NCBI GenBank assembly: GCA_025361335.1
Contig: JANYAK010000003.1
Location: 1-64,000 of the forward strand
DNA from: Coriobacteriia bacterium
GTDB taxonomy: Bacteria; Actinomycetota; Coriobacteriia; Anaerosomatales; PALSA-660
Reading direction: 5' to 3'
Length of the DNA: 64,000 bases
Shown here: positions 38,682 to 48,805 of the stretch, piece by piece
Position numbering within the stretch: the first letter of the stretch is position 1
Layout of the letters: each line of letters begins with the position of its first letter
The notes under the pieces: generated by a model
What the model was told of the DNA's origin: nothing
Seen by the model: the letters and a program-made list of their open reading frames with translations, nothing else
Databases searched by the model: none
Made by a program: the position numbers and the translations under genes

Positions 38682-40007
38682 CTACAGGTCGTGGAACAGC
38701 GGCCGGGGTGCCACGACGGCGCTCGCGACGCGTACCGCCCGCATGAGCCGGGCCTCTCCCGCGGCCAGCAGGTCCGCATCGGCGGCGTGGAGCGTGGCAA
38801 GCGGCGTCCCCGACTCGATCCGGTCCCCGACCTTCGCATGAAGGACGATGCCCGCGGCGGGGTCGATGGCGTCCTCCTTGCGCGCCCGGCCGGCGCCCAT
38901 CACCATCGCCGCGCGACCGATGCCCTCGGCGTTCCACGACTGTACCCAGCCAGCCGCCGGCGCCCCGATCGTCCTGGTCACCGCGGACAACGGAAGCACG
39001 TCGGGGTCGTCCGCGACCCGCGGATCCCCGCCCTGCGACGCCACCCAGCTTTTGAACTTCTCCAGCGCGCGCCCGGTGCGGATCGACTCTCTCAGCAGCT
39101 CGCGCGCGCCATCCTCCTCGGTCGACCGACCCCCGAGCACCAGCATCTTGGCGCCCAGCGCCACGCACAGGTCGGTGAGGTCCTTCGGCCCATCTCCGCG
39201 TAACGTCGAGATGGCCTCACGCACCTCCAGCGCATTGCCAACGGCGTGCCCGAGGGGCTGGTCCATGTCCGTCATGACGCACACGATCCGGCGACCAAGC
39301 GAGGCGCCGACGCGGGCGAGCTCACGCGCCAGGATGCGCGCATCGGCCTCCGTCTTCATGAAGGCGCCGCTCCCGACTTTGACGTCGAGCACGATCGCGT
39401 CCGCACCGCCCGCGATCTTCTTGCTGATGATCGACCCGACGATGAGCGGGACCGACGGCACCGTCCCCGTCACGTCCCGGAGCGCGTACATCTTCTTGTC
39501 CGCCGGGTCGATGTCGGGCGTCTGCGCGATGACCGCGACCCCGACCGTCCCGACCATCCGCACGAACGAATCGACGTCCCATTCCACCCGGAAGCCCGGG
39601 ATCGACTCCAGCTTGTCGAGCGTGCCGCCCGTGTGACCGAGGCCGCGGCCGCTCATCTTGGCGATCGGCACGCCGCAGCTGGCCACAAGGGGCGCCAGCA
39701 CCAGGGTCGTCTTGTCCCCCACCCCGCCCGTCGAGTGCTTGTCGACCTTCACGCCGGGGATGGACGACAAGTCGATGACGCGGCCCGAGCGCGCCATGGC
39801 GTCGGTCAGCGACACCGACTCGTCGTCGTCGAGCCCGTTGATGAACGCCGCCATCAGCCAGGCGGCCATCTGGTAGTCGGGCATCTCGCCGGACACGAAC
39901 GCCGACGTCAACCGCTGGAAATCCGCCAGGGTATGCGCGCCGCCGTCGCGCTTGATCTCGATCAGTTCCTCGAGCGAGCGTCCCGCCTCATCGTCCGTTG
40001 CCGGCAT
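38682..40007 (-). CDS. pynP: Pyrimidine-nucleoside (thymidine) phosphorylase
   Basis: VDKHSTGGVGDKTTLVLAPLVASCGVPIAKMSGRGLGHTGGTLDKLESIPG. Confidence 0.96.
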   Translation of the reverse strand: MPATDDEAGRSLEELIEIKRDGGAHTLADFQRLTSAFVSGEMPDYQMAAWLMAAFINGLDDDESVSLTDAMARSGRVIDLSSIPGVKVDKHSTGGVGDKTTLVLAPLVASCGVPIAKMSGRGLGHTGGTLDKLESIPGFRVEWDVDSFVRMVGTVGVAVIAQTPDIDPADKKMYALRDVTGTVPSVPLIVGSIISKKIAGGADAIVLDVKVGSGAFMKTEADARILARELARVGASLGRRIVCVMTDMDQPLGHAVGNALEVREAISTLRGDGPKDLTDLCVALGAKMLVLGGRSTEEDGARELLRESIRTGRALEKFKSWVASQGGDPRVADDPDVLPLSAVTRTIGAPAAGWVQSWNAEGIGRAAMVMGAGRARKEDAIDPAAGIVLHAKVGDRIESGTPLATLHAADADLLAAGEARLMRAVRVASAVVAPRPLFHDL

Positions 40008-41196
40008 CGCGCACCTCCTTCAGGAAGGAGGTTCCCCTCCCGCAGGTTCCAGCGACACCGTAGAAGTCCAGCACCGTCTCGCCGATGTCGGCGAACGTGG
40101 CGCGGGTCCCGAGATCGACGCCCCGGTCCACGCCCTTCATCTTGGCGATGAGCGGCGTGTACTCGCGGCTGTGGTCGGTCGACGCCATCGTCGGGTCGCA
40201 CCCGTGGTCGGCCGTGACGATGAGCAGATCGCCCTCAATCATCGCGGCGAGCAGGTCCGGCATGCGCGCGTCGACAGCCTCGAGCCCCGCCGCATATCCG
40301 GCGACGTCGTTGCGATGCCCCCACACCATGTCGAAGTCCACCAGGTTGGCGAACACGAAGCCCACCGAGTCGGACGCCACGCGCGCGACGAGATGGTCGA
40401 ACCCGTCCATGTTGTCGGTGGAGTGCGGCGACTCACAGATGCCCCTCCACGCGAAGATCTCGCCGATCTTGCCGATGCCGTAGCACGGGGTACCGGCCGC
40501 GGTCAGGATGTCCAGGACCGTTGGTTCCGACGGTTCGAGGGCGAAGTCGCGCCGACGATGAGTCCGTGTGTATTCGCCGTCGACGGGACCGATGAACGGC
40601 CGCGCGATCACCCGCCCGACGGCGTGCTCGCCCACGCACACCCGCGTTCGAGCGATCGAGCACAGCCGGTAGAGCTCCTCGATGGGGATGACGTTCTCGT
40701 GGGCGGCGATCTGGAAGACCGAGTCCGCGGACGTGTACACGATGGGCCATCCGGTCCGCACGTGCTCGTCGCCCAGGTCCTGGATGATCGCGGTGCCCGA
40801 GGCTGCGTGGTTTCCCAGCCAGCGGAGGCCGGTCTCCCGGACGAACGCGTCCATGACCTCGTCGGGGAAGCCCGCAGGGTACGTCGGGAAGGGATGCGTG
40901 AGACGCATCCCCATCATCTCCCAGTGCCCGGTGGTGGTGTCCTTGCCCGCGGACGCCTCGGCGTTGCGACCGAATGACGCGGTGGGCGCTGGGTCGGGCT
41001 CCACCCCCATGACCTCCGTCACGTGTCCGAGCCCCATCGACCCGAGGTTCGGCATGCGAAGTCCACCGGCGGCCCGCGCCGTGTTCCCCAGTGTGTTGGA
41101 ACCGACGTCACCGTACTCGGCGGCATCAGGCAACTCGCCGCACCCGACACTGTCGAGCACGAGAACGACCGCCCGGGGAGCGCGGGAACCGTCCAT
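39988..41196 (-). CDS. deoB: Phosphopentomutase
   Basis: VVLVLDSVGCGELPDAAEYGDVGSNTLGN...TADHGCDPT...DHSREYTPL. Confidence 0.95.
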   Translation of the reverse strand: MDGSRAPRAVVLVLDSVGCGELPDAAEYGDVGSNTLGNTARAAGGLRMPNLGSMGLGHVTEVMGVEPDPAPTASFGRNAEASAGKDTTTGHWEMMGMRLTHPFPTYPAGFPDEVMDAFVRETGLRWLGNHAASGTAIIQDLGDEHVRTGWPIVYTSADSVFQIAAHENVIPIEELYRLCSIARTRVCVGEHAVGRVIARPFIGPVDGEYTRTHRRRDFALEPSEPTVLDILTAAGTPCYGIGKIGEIFAWRGICESPHSTDNMDGFDHLVARVASDSVGFVFANLVDFDMVWGHRNDVAGYAAGLEAVDARMPDLLAAMIEGDLLIVTADHGCDPTMASTDHSREYTPLIAKMKGVDRGVDLGTRATFADIGETVLDFYGVAGTCGRGTSFLKEVRDAGNGR

Positions 41197-41252
41197 CAAG
41201 AGTCCTCCCGTCAGCGGCGCCACAGCGACGCCGCGGCGGGCGCATCGAATGG

Positions 41253-42935
41253 TCAGATGACTACCCGAACGACTTCTTCGATGCTGGTGAGTCCGCTCGC
41301 GACCTTCTCCATGGCATCCTGCCGCAGCGTACGCATGCCGTGTTCGACCGCAAGAGCCCGCAGCTGATCGGCCGGCGCCTCACGCAGGAACGCCTTGCGC
41401 AGGTCGTCGTCCATGACCATCACCTCGAACAGCCCCACTCGTCCGCGATAGCCGGTGTTCAAACACGACTCGCACCCGCCCGGGCCGTATACGGTGGTCC
41501 GCGCCGCCTCCTCGGGATCCACACCCAGCCCGACCCACGCCTCCGAGGGCACGTCCACGACCTGCCGGCACTCGGGGCACAGCCTGCGCACGATCCGCTG
41601 ACCGATGACCGCAAGCACGGCGGACGACGTCACGAACGGCGCCACCTTCATATCCGCGAGGCGGCTCAGCGCCGATGGCGCATCGCTGGTGTGGATGGAC
41701 GAGAGAACGAGATGCCCGGTCAGCGCTCCGTGCATCGCGATCTCCGCCGTCTCGGGATCGCGCAGCTCGCTCACCATCACGACGTCGGGGTCGGATCGCA
41801 TGGCATGTCGCAGGCCCGAGGCCATGCTGAGTCCCAGCTTCGGGTTCACGCTGATCTGGGTGACCCCGGCCAACTGGTACTGGATCGGGTCCTCGACCGT
41901 GATGAGCTTGCGGCTCGTCTCGTTCAGGATCCTGAGGGCCGCATACTGCGTCATGGACTTGCCCGAGCCGGTCGGTCCGGCGAACAGGATCGCGCCGTAG
42001 GGCCGCGCGAGCAGGGACCGTACCTGCACCAGATGGTCCTCGCGCAAGCCCAGGTTCTCCAACTCCAGGGGGGTCAGCCCCTGGTTGAGCACCCGGATCA
42101 CGATGGACTCGCCGTGCACCGCGGGCAGAGAGGTCACGCGGAAGTCGACCCCGCGCCCGTCCACCACCGTGCGGATGCAGCCCTCCTGGGGGCGGCGGCG
42201 CTCGGTGATGTTCATGTCCGCCATGATCTTGATGCGCGATGCGATCTCGGCGCTCGCGCTTCGCGGCAGGCGGGTCGCCTCGTGGAGCACGCCGTCGACC
42301 CGGAATCGCACGACCACCTCGGTCGCGCCGGGCTCGATGTGGATGTCGCTTGCGCGGCCCGATATCGCGTCGCGGATCAGCTGGTTCACGAGCCGGACCA
42401 TGGGCGCGTCCGGCCCGGCCGCGATCGCGTGACCGGCGTCCCGTGCCGGCTCCTCGGACCCCGGCCCGGAGACGGCCTCGAGCGCGTCTTGGATGGCGCC
42501 GTTCGAGGACATGTACTTCTCGATGGCGCTGCGGAGATCGCGCTCGGTGGACACAACGACGCGTGCCTTGAGTCCCGAGCGTAGCTCGATCTCGTCGATC
42601 GCCCCGAGGTCCAGGGGGTCCGCCATGGCCACCACGACGGCCCCGTCCTCGCGACCGATCGGGATGATGAGCCTGCGCCGGGCCACTCGCTCCGGGAGAA
42701 GTGCGACGACGTCGCGATCGATCGGGCACGTCGCCAGATCCACGCGCTCGAGCCCCTTCTGCTGTGCCAGCACGTCGGCCAGCCGCTCCTCGCTCAGCAT
42801 GCGCTGCTCCACCAAGATGGTCCCGAGCCGTCCGCCGTTCCTGAGCTGGAGACCGAGGGCCTGGTCGAGTTGATCGCGGCTGATGGCGCCGGCACCGACG
42901 AGGAGCTCCCCCAGCCGCCTCCGCATGTACCCCAT
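41253..42935 (-). CDS. GspE/PilB-family secretion/pilus ATPase
   Basis: N-terminal MshEN domain; GPTGSGKSMTQYAAL; CPECRQ...CESC. Confidence 0.94.
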   Translation of the reverse strand: MGYMRRRLGELLVGAGAISRDQLDQALGLQLRNGGRLGTILVEQRMLSEERLADVLAQQKGLERVDLATCPIDRDVVALLPERVARRRLIIPIGREDGAVVVAMADPLDLGAIDEIELRSGLKARVVVSTERDLRSAIEKYMSSNGAIQDALEAVSGPGSEEPARDAGHAIAAGPDAPMVRLVNQLIRDAISGRASDIHIEPGATEVVVRFRVDGVLHEATRLPRSASAEIASRIKIMADMNITERRRPQEGCIRTVVDGRGVDFRVTSLPAVHGESIVIRVLNQGLTPLELENLGLREDHLVQVRSLLARPYGAILFAGPTGSGKSMTQYAALRILNETSRKLITVEDPIQYQLAGVTQISVNPKLGLSMASGLRHAMRSDPDVVMVSELRDPETAEIAMHGALTGHLVLSSIHTSDAPSALSRLADMKVAPFVTSSAVLAVIGQRIVRRLCPECRQVVDVPSEAWVGLGVDPEEAARTTVYGPGGCESCLNTGYRGRVGLFEVMVMDDDLRKAFLREAPADQLRALAVEHGMRTLRQDAMEKVASGLTSIEEVVRVVI

Positions 42936-42938
42936 GAG

Positions 42939-43235
42939 CTACGCGCTCCTTCTGGCGAGCCCGAGCGCCCACTCCCCGCACAGCAGAAGCGCGACGGTCG
43001 CGGCGGCGTCGAAGAGGAACACACCTCCATACGGCGTTCGCACGGAGGCGATGCCGAATGGGATGATGGCGAACTTGCTCAGCGCGAGAAGGCCCCGGCC
43101 CCATTCTGAGGCGGACCACGATCCGAAGTACAACGTGACGAGATGCGCCAGGGCCACGACCACGGCTACCGCGATCAGGTCCGCCAGCAGCGTGATGATC
43201 CACCGTGCCGGTGACGAGGACTTGGGAGAAGGCAT
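42939..43235 (-). CDS. Small integral membrane protein (about 3 TM)
   Basis: Hydrophobic segments WIITLLADLIAVAVVVALAHLVTLYF, GGVFLFDAAATVALLL; adjoins the PilB-like gene. Confidence 0.7.
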   Translation of the reverse strand: MPSPKSSSPARWIITLLADLIAVAVVVALAHLVTLYFGSWSASEWGRGLLALSKFAIIPFGIASVRTPYGGVFLFDAAATVALLLCGEWALGLARRSA

Positions 43236-43361
43236 CGTGTTCCTTCGCGTGGCGCGGTGATCGACGGGGCCATTATCCTCGAACGGACTCGACAGGGGAA
43301 ACGACCCCGCCGGCCCCGCCTCTGGCGACTGACCTGCCCGCGTGCGCGCGAGAAGCCCCTG

Positions 43362-43631
43362 TCAGCGGATGGAGTCCGAGATGATCCGTCCGATCATCTT
43401 GGCGGCGACCTCGTCCCCCGTGACCCCCGCGCTCTCGAGCAACGCGCGCCCCGTTGCAACGCGATCGTCACGCGTCGCCGGCGAGTCCTCGAGCTGCCGC
43501 CGAACCCGAGCGACGAACTCGTCCGAGATCCCTTCGGCAGAAGTGAACCTCTGACCCGCGCCATTGCTCGTTCTGGGCTGTGTATGCAGGTATTCCAGCG
43601 CGAGCCGGACCTGCTGTTCGGAGATGATCAT
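43362..43631 (-). CDS. FlgM-like anti-sigma-28 family protein (tentative)
   Basis: Small acidic/helical protein; C-terminal GVTGDEVAAKMIGRIISDSIR resembles the FlgM core. Confidence 0.5.
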   Translation of the reverse strand: MIISEQQVRLALEYLHTQPRTSNGAGQRFTSAEGISDEFVARVRRQLEDSPATRDDRVATGRALLESAGVTGDEVAAKMIGRIISDSIR

Positions 43632-43703
43632 GGGCTGTGTATCGGCACCGCTCGCACCGGACTTGACCCATCAGAGACTGCCGGAAGGGCCCCACCAATA
43701 GGC

Positions 43704-43757
43704 GAGCCCCAAGGCCGGCACCTTGAGGCTCAGGGGTAAGGGTGTTGCCGTAGCAAC
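43704..43757 (-). promoter_or_regulatory. Structured 5' leader of the FlgM-like gene (two hairpins)
   Basis: Minus: GTTGC-UACG-GCAAC (C(UACG)G tetraloop) and GAGCCTCAAGG-TGCCGG-CCTTGGGGCTC (11-bp stem). Confidence 0.55.
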
Positions 43758-43838
43758 GCTCCCGAGTGCATAGTACCCAATCCGGCGGATCGACCGCAAT
43801 ACTCTCCCGCGTCCGTCGGAACAGCGCGCGCACAGCCG

Positions 43839-45236
43839 TCACCGGGCGAACAGCGACAGTGCCGCCAGCCCCCCGACGAAGAGGGGCGCCATCCCCGCGA
43901 TCACGACGGCTATGGCCGTGAGCAGCGTCGCCGCCTCGGCAGCACCCGATCGCACCTTGGACCCAGCGATCCCGTCCCCGGTGAGGTACGCGGCCCCAAG
44001 GACTCGGCCGTAGTAGCCGAACGAGACGACCGACCCGACGACACCCAGCACCGCGAGCCACGTCCAGCCCGTGTCGACCGCGGCCGAGAACACAGCCAGC
44101 TTGCCGACGAAGCCGGCCAGCAGCGGGATGCCCGTCATGGACAGCATCAGAGCCGCGATCGCGGCCGCCAGGCGTGGGCGACGCGACCCCAACCCCGCAA
44201 GCGTGTCGATGCGGCCGTCCCACGACGGGTCGCCATCCCCGACGGCCTCGACCGAGAGGAATGCGCCGGCTGCGGCCAGGCCGTACAGCGTGATGCACAG
44301 CATGGCCGCGACCGGGGCACGCGACACGACCCCCACCAGGGCGTAACCCACCTGCGCGATGCCCGAGTACGCGAGCATCCGGCGCATCGAGCGCTGTCGA
44401 AGCGCGGCCAGATTCCCAAAGACGATCGACCCCGCCGCCAGCGCGGCGATCAGCGCCACCGGGGTCGCGAAGGTGAGCATCGTGCTCGAGAGCCCACGCT
44501 GCACGAACAGTTGCGCGGTGGCGACGACGACGGCGATCTTGGGAACGGACGCCAGAAGCGCGGCGGCGGGCGGCGACGAATGCTCGTAGACGTCGGGCGC
44601 CCACCAGTGGAACGGGAACGCGCCGCACTTGAACGCCAGGACGCAGGCCAGGAGCGCCCATGCCAGAGCGATCGCCGATCGCGGGAACGGTGACGCTCCC
44701 GTCGCGGTGACGACCTGAGCGTAGCCCCCGCTTCCGCCCGACGCGACGAACAGCACCGAGACCCCGATGATCAGCAGGCCCGTGGCCACCGCTCCCTGGA
44801 TGACGTACTTCATGGTCGCCTCGCGTGCTTCAGCCGTGCCCCCGAGCGCCGTCAGCCCGTAGGCCGCCAGCCCCATCGCCTCGAGGCCCACGAGCAGAAG
44901 CACCATGTCGTGAGTGATCATCACCAGCAACGAGGCCGAAAGCACCAGTCCCCCCAGCGCGGCCGACATGGGCCCCGAAGACGACGTGGTGGATCGTCGC
45001 CACCCGCCCACGAGGGTGACGGCGGTGATGAGAGCTACCGCCGCCTCGAGCACCGGGATCACCCAGGCGACCGAGACGCTCGACGGCAGCAGAGCCAAGG
45101 GCACCGCGCCCGCCGCGACGGCACCCGCCACGGCGGCGCCCGATGCCGACCTGCGCATTCCGAACGCGTCGAACGCGAGCGCGCACACCGCACCCGCCGC
45201 GGCAAGCAGGGTCGGCGCGATGATCGTCCACGTCAT
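43839..45236 (-). CDS. nuoN: Complex I subunit N
   Basis: Proton-translocating membrane subunit; AFKCGAFPFHWWAPDVYEHSSPPAAALLASVPK. Confidence 0.95.
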   Translation of the reverse strand: MTWTIIAPTLLAAAGAVCALAFDAFGMRRSASGAAVAGAVAAGAVPLALLPSSVSVAWVIPVLEAAVALITAVTLVGGWRRSTTSSSGPMSAALGGLVLSASLLVMITHDMVLLLVGLEAMGLAAYGLTALGGTAEAREATMKYVIQGAVATGLLIIGVSVLFVASGGSGGYAQVVTATGASPFPRSAIALAWALLACVLAFKCGAFPFHWWAPDVYEHSSPPAAALLASVPKIAVVVATAQLFVQRGLSSTMLTFATPVALIAALAAGSIVFGNLAALRQRSMRRMLAYSGIAQVGYALVGVVSRAPVAAMLCITLYGLAAAGAFLSVEAVGDGDPSWDGRIDTLAGLGSRRPRLAAAIAALMLSMTGIPLLAGFVGKLAVFSAAVDTGWTWLAVLGVVGSVVSFGYYGRVLGAAYLTGDGIAGSKVRSGAAEAATLLTAIAVVIAGMAPLFVGGLAALSLFAR

Positions 45237-45243
45237 CCCGCGG

Positions 45244-46668
45244 TCACCTCCCCATCCGGGCGACCAGCGCCGCCACGACCGGCGACGCCGCGCTGGTCAC
45301 GAGCGAGGGCCACACGCCGAGGGCGACAATCGGCAGCGCGAGAAGGCCGACAGCGAGCCGCTCTCGCCAGTCGAGGTCCGCCAGACCCTTCCACGCAGGG
45401 ACCTCGGGCCCGTGCGCGACGCGACGCACGGCCCTCAAGTTGTAGACGCCGGCCAGCACGACACCGACCGCCACGGCCACCATCCACCAGCCATAGGCCT
45501 CGAAGCCCTCCAGAAAGGTCAGCAGCTCGCCGGGGAACCCCGCGAGACCGGGCAGTCCGAGACTCGCCAGGCACCCGAAGAGGAACGCGGTCCCCCATGC
45601 GGGGATCGTCCGTTGCAGGCCGCCCAGGCGGGCCACCTCGAGCGTCCGCGTCCTGTCGTACAGAGCGCCCGCCAGTAGGAACAGCAGAGCCGACGTGACA
45701 CCGTGCGCCACCATGACGAGCACGGCCGCCGTCAAAGCCGCCGGCGTCCCGACTGCCAGCGCCAGGACGACGAAGCCCATGTGCGAGACCGATGAGTAGG
45801 CGATCAGACGCTTGAGGTCCGTCTGCGCCAGCGCCATCACGGCCCCGTAGACGATGCCGATGACGCCGAGCGTGGCGAGCAGCGGGCCGGCGGCGGTGGC
45901 GGCCTCGGGGGCGAGCGGCAAGGCCACGCGGATGAACCCGTAGCCGCCCATCTTGAGCAGGATGCCCGCGAGCATGATCGAGCCCGCCGTGGGCGCCTCC
46001 ACGTGAGCGTCGGGAAGCCACGTGTGCAGAGGCCACACCGGGATCTTGACCGCGAGGCCCGCCAGCAACAGCCAGAACACCGCGGGCTGGGCGGTCGAGG
46101 CGACGGCAAAGGCGCTCGCGCCCAATGACGCCGACGCGCCGTTGCGCAGCGCGACGAGGATCCCGACCAGCATGAGGGCACTGCCCGCGAACGTGTACAC
46201 GAAGAACTTCATCGCCGCGTGGCGCCTGCCCTCGTGGCCCCACACGCCGATCAGGAACCACATGGGGATGAGCACCGCTTCCCACGCCACGTACAGCGCC
46301 AGGATGTTCGCCGCCAGGAACACGGCGGTGACTGCAGCCTGCAGCCACAGAAGAAGGCCGAAGTAGGCGCCCGGGCCGCGTCGCGTGCTCCACGACGCGA
46401 GCACGCACACGATCCCGAGCAGAGCAGTGAGCGAGACCAGCGGACCGGAGAGGCCGTCGAGGGCCACCAGGCCGTTCCCCCCGCTCCCGGCGGGGCCGGC
46501 GACGGTGGCGGTCGACATGGCCATCACAGTGAGCGCGCCTTGGACGGTCGTCGTCGCCAGAGCCACCCATCGCGCGGACCCCTCGTGCATGCGCTCACCC
46601 ACCCATGCGACGACCGCGCCCGCCAGGGGCACCGCGACGAGCACAAGGAGTATGGTCACGGCGGTCAC
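45244..46668 (-). CDS. nuoM: Complex I subunit M
   Basis: FLIGVWGHEGRRHAAMKFFVYTFAGS...WPLHTWLPDAHVEAPTAGSIMLAGILLKMGGYG. Confidence 0.97.
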   Translation of the reverse strand: MTAVTILLVLVAVPLAGAVVAWVGERMHEGSARWVALATTTVQGALTVMAMSTATVAGPAGSGGNGLVALDGLSGPLVSLTALLGIVCVLASWSTRRGPGAYFGLLLWLQAAVTAVFLAANILALYVAWEAVLIPMWFLIGVWGHEGRRHAAMKFFVYTFAGSALMLVGILVALRNGASASLGASAFAVASTAQPAVFWLLLAGLAVKIPVWPLHTWLPDAHVEAPTAGSIMLAGILLKMGGYGFIRVALPLAPEAATAAGPLLATLGVIGIVYGAVMALAQTDLKRLIAYSSVSHMGFVVLALAVGTPAALTAAVLVMVAHGVTSALLFLLAGALYDRTRTLEVARLGGLQRTIPAWGTAFLFGCLASLGLPGLAGFPGELLTFLEGFEAYGWWMVAVAVGVVLAGVYNLRAVRRVAHGPEVPAWKGLADLDWRERLAVGLLALPIVALGVWPSLVTSAASPVVAALVARMGR

Positions 46669-48488
46669 CGCCCCAGCCAGACGGTCACGGCCACGGCCGC
46701 GATGGCCCCGACGGCGATCCACGCCGCATATCGCTGCGGATCGCCGTTCTGCAGTTCCGCCGCCCCGTGGCCCAACCGCCTAGTCGCTCGCCCGATCCCC
46801 TCGACGATGCCGTCGATGATGACCCGCTCGACGAGAACGTAGGAGATGGCCGCAACTCCGATGACGGGCCTGACCACCACGCGCCTGTAGAGGTCGTCGA
46901 TCCCATATCCGGACCTCGCGGCCATCCACCATCGCTCGAGCCAACGCGGAAGAGCGTTCTCGACGCCGGCGTCTCGACCCCAGACGCCCGAGCCGATCAG
47001 GCATCCGATAAGGGCCGCCACGACCGACATGACTGCGATCGGGATGGAGAGGGGCTCCGCCTCCGCTCCAAGCAGCCTGCTCACGGGTCCGGCGGCCGCG
47101 CCGGACGCCGCGGCCGCCACCGCAAGGGCCAGCAGCGGGGCCGTCATCACCGCGGGGGACTCCGCCACATCCTGGACGTCTCCACGCCAGCGGCCGAAGA
47201 AGGCGAGTTGCGTGGCGCGGAATGCGTACAGGCCGGTGAGCAGGCTGGCGGCCACCAGCGCGGCACCCGCGGGCACGGAGCGCTGCATGACAGCCCCGAT
47301 GACCGCGTCCTTGCTGAAGAAGCCGGCCAGTGGAGGGATCCCCGCAAGCGCCAGCACACCCACCATCCACGTGCCGGCGGTGAGGGGCATCTTGCGCCAC
47401 AGTCCGCCCATATCACGCAGATCCTGCGTACCCGAGCCGTGGATGACGCTGCCCGACGCGAGGAACAGCAGGGACTTGAACGCGGCGTGTGTCACGAGGT
47501 GGAACACGGCGGCGACCCATGCGCCTGATCCAAGGGCCGCGAACATGAAGCCGAGCTGGCTGATCGTCGAGTAGGCCAGCACCTTCTTGATGTCTGTCTG
47601 GGTCACGGCGATGGTCGCCGCCCCCAGCGCCGTCACGCATCCGATGACCAGTACGACTTGCAGCGCCGCGGGCGAGGCCGCGAACAGCGGCCACATCCTC
47701 GCGACGAGGAACACGCCGGCGGCCACCATCGTCGCGGCGTGGATGAGCGCCGAGACGGGGGTCGGGCCCTCCATCGCGTCGGGCAGCCAGACATGGAGCG
47801 GGAACTGGGCGGACTTCCCCGCCGCGCCGGCGAAGAGCAGCAGCGCGGCAACGGTGGCGGTGGAGGCCGGCAGCGCCGCGACGCGGCCGAGGACCTCTGG
47901 GATCGCCAACGTCCCCGTGGCGCCCCACAGGACCGCGAGCCCGAGCATGAAGCCGGCGTCCCCGACGCGCGTCACGATGAACGCCTTGCGAGCGGCGTCC
48001 GCGGCGCTGGGCTTGTCGTACCAGAAGCCGATGAGCAGGTACGAACAGGCCCCCACCAGCTCCCATCCCACGAACAGGGTCACGAGCGAATCCGCGAGCA
48101 CGAGGGCACTCATCGACGCCGTGAACAGTGCGATGAGTGCGAAGTAGCGGCCGGGGTCCGGGTCGCGGCGCATGTAGCCCAGTGAGAACACCACGACCGC
48201 CGAGGCGACGACTCCCACCACGACGAGCATGATCGCGGCGAGCCCGTCGGCGTGCCAGCCGATCGTCAGCTCGCCCGAGGATGAGGCGAGCCACCCCAGG
48301 GACACCGAGCGGCGCCCGGCGGGTTCGAGCACACACGCGACGCCGACGGCCAAGACCGAGACGCTCCCCGCCAGCGCCCCCCAGCACGACAGCTGCATGG
48401 AGCGACGCCCGAAGACCCCCACGGCGGCAGATGCCAGCAGCGGGACGAGCACCGCAAGGTATGCGTTCGCGGTCAGGACGCCCATCAT
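46665..48488 (-). CDS. nuoL: Complex I subunit L
   Basis: SLVTLFVGWELVGACSYLLIGFWYDKPSAADAARKAFIVTRVGD...PLHVWLPDAMEGPTPVSALIHAATMV. Confidence 0.97.
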   Translation of the reverse strand: MMGVLTANAYLAVLVPLLASAAVGVFGRRSMQLSCWGALAGSVSVLAVGVACVLEPAGRRSVSLGWLASSSGELTIGWHADGLAAIMLVVVGVVASAVVVFSLGYMRRDPDPGRYFALIALFTASMSALVLADSLVTLFVGWELVGACSYLLIGFWYDKPSAADAARKAFIVTRVGDAGFMLGLAVLWGATGTLAIPEVLGRVAALPASTATVAALLLFAGAAGKSAQFPLHVWLPDAMEGPTPVSALIHAATMVAAGVFLVARMWPLFAASPAALQVVLVIGCVTALGAATIAVTQTDIKKVLAYSTISQLGFMFAALGSGAWVAAVFHLVTHAAFKSLLFLASGSVIHGSGTQDLRDMGGLWRKMPLTAGTWMVGVLALAGIPPLAGFFSKDAVIGAVMQRSVPAGAALVAASLLTGLYAFRATQLAFFGRWRGDVQDVAESPAVMTAPLLALAVAAAASGAAAGPVSRLLGAEAEPLSIPIAVMSVVAALIGCLIGSGVWGRDAGVENALPRWLERWWMAARSGYGIDDLYRRVVVRPVIGVAAISYVLVERVIIDGIVEGIGRATRRLGHGAAELQNGDPQRYAAWIAVGAIAAVAVTVWLGR

Positions 48489-48805
48489 CCGCGCACCCGC
48501 TGGATGTCGTCGACACCGGTCTTGCCGTGGCGCACGAGCGATACGAGCACGGCGAGCCCGACGGCCGCCTCGGCGGCGACCACCGCCAACAGAAGGAGCG
48601 CCACTGCCTGCCCCGACGCCGCCGTGTTCGCCCCCGCCGCCGTCCCGGCCCCCGTCCCGTACGTCGACGAGAGGACGACCAGCAGCAGTGTCGCTCCACC
48701 CAGCATGACCTCGATCGAGGCGAGGACCGCCACGATCTCGCGGCGCGTCAGCACGCCGTAAAGGCCCAAGGAGAACAGCAGGCAGGCGACGACGATACCG
48801 CTCAT
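48485..48805 (-). CDS. nuoK: Complex I subunit K
   Basis: LFSLGLYGVLTRREIVAVLASIEVMLGGATLLLV...VVAAEAAVGLAVLV. Confidence 0.95.
   Translation of the reverse strand: MSGIVVACLLFSLGLYGVLTRREIVAVLASIEVMLGGATLLLVVLSSTYGTGAGTAAGANTAASGQAVALLLLAVVAAEAAVGLAVLVSLVRHGKTGVDDIQRVRG

Noticed and set aside
41380-43203. 607-aa minus-strand ORF in another frame over the PilB/GspE gene
   Set aside because: Arg/Gly/Ala-rich out-of-frame translation of a convincing gene.
43690-43757. c-di-GMP (GEMM-I) riboswitch upstream of the FlgM-like gene
   Set aside because: Considered because of context, but the conserved GCAAA, CUAA and tetraloop-receptor elements could not be matched; left as an unassigned structured leader.
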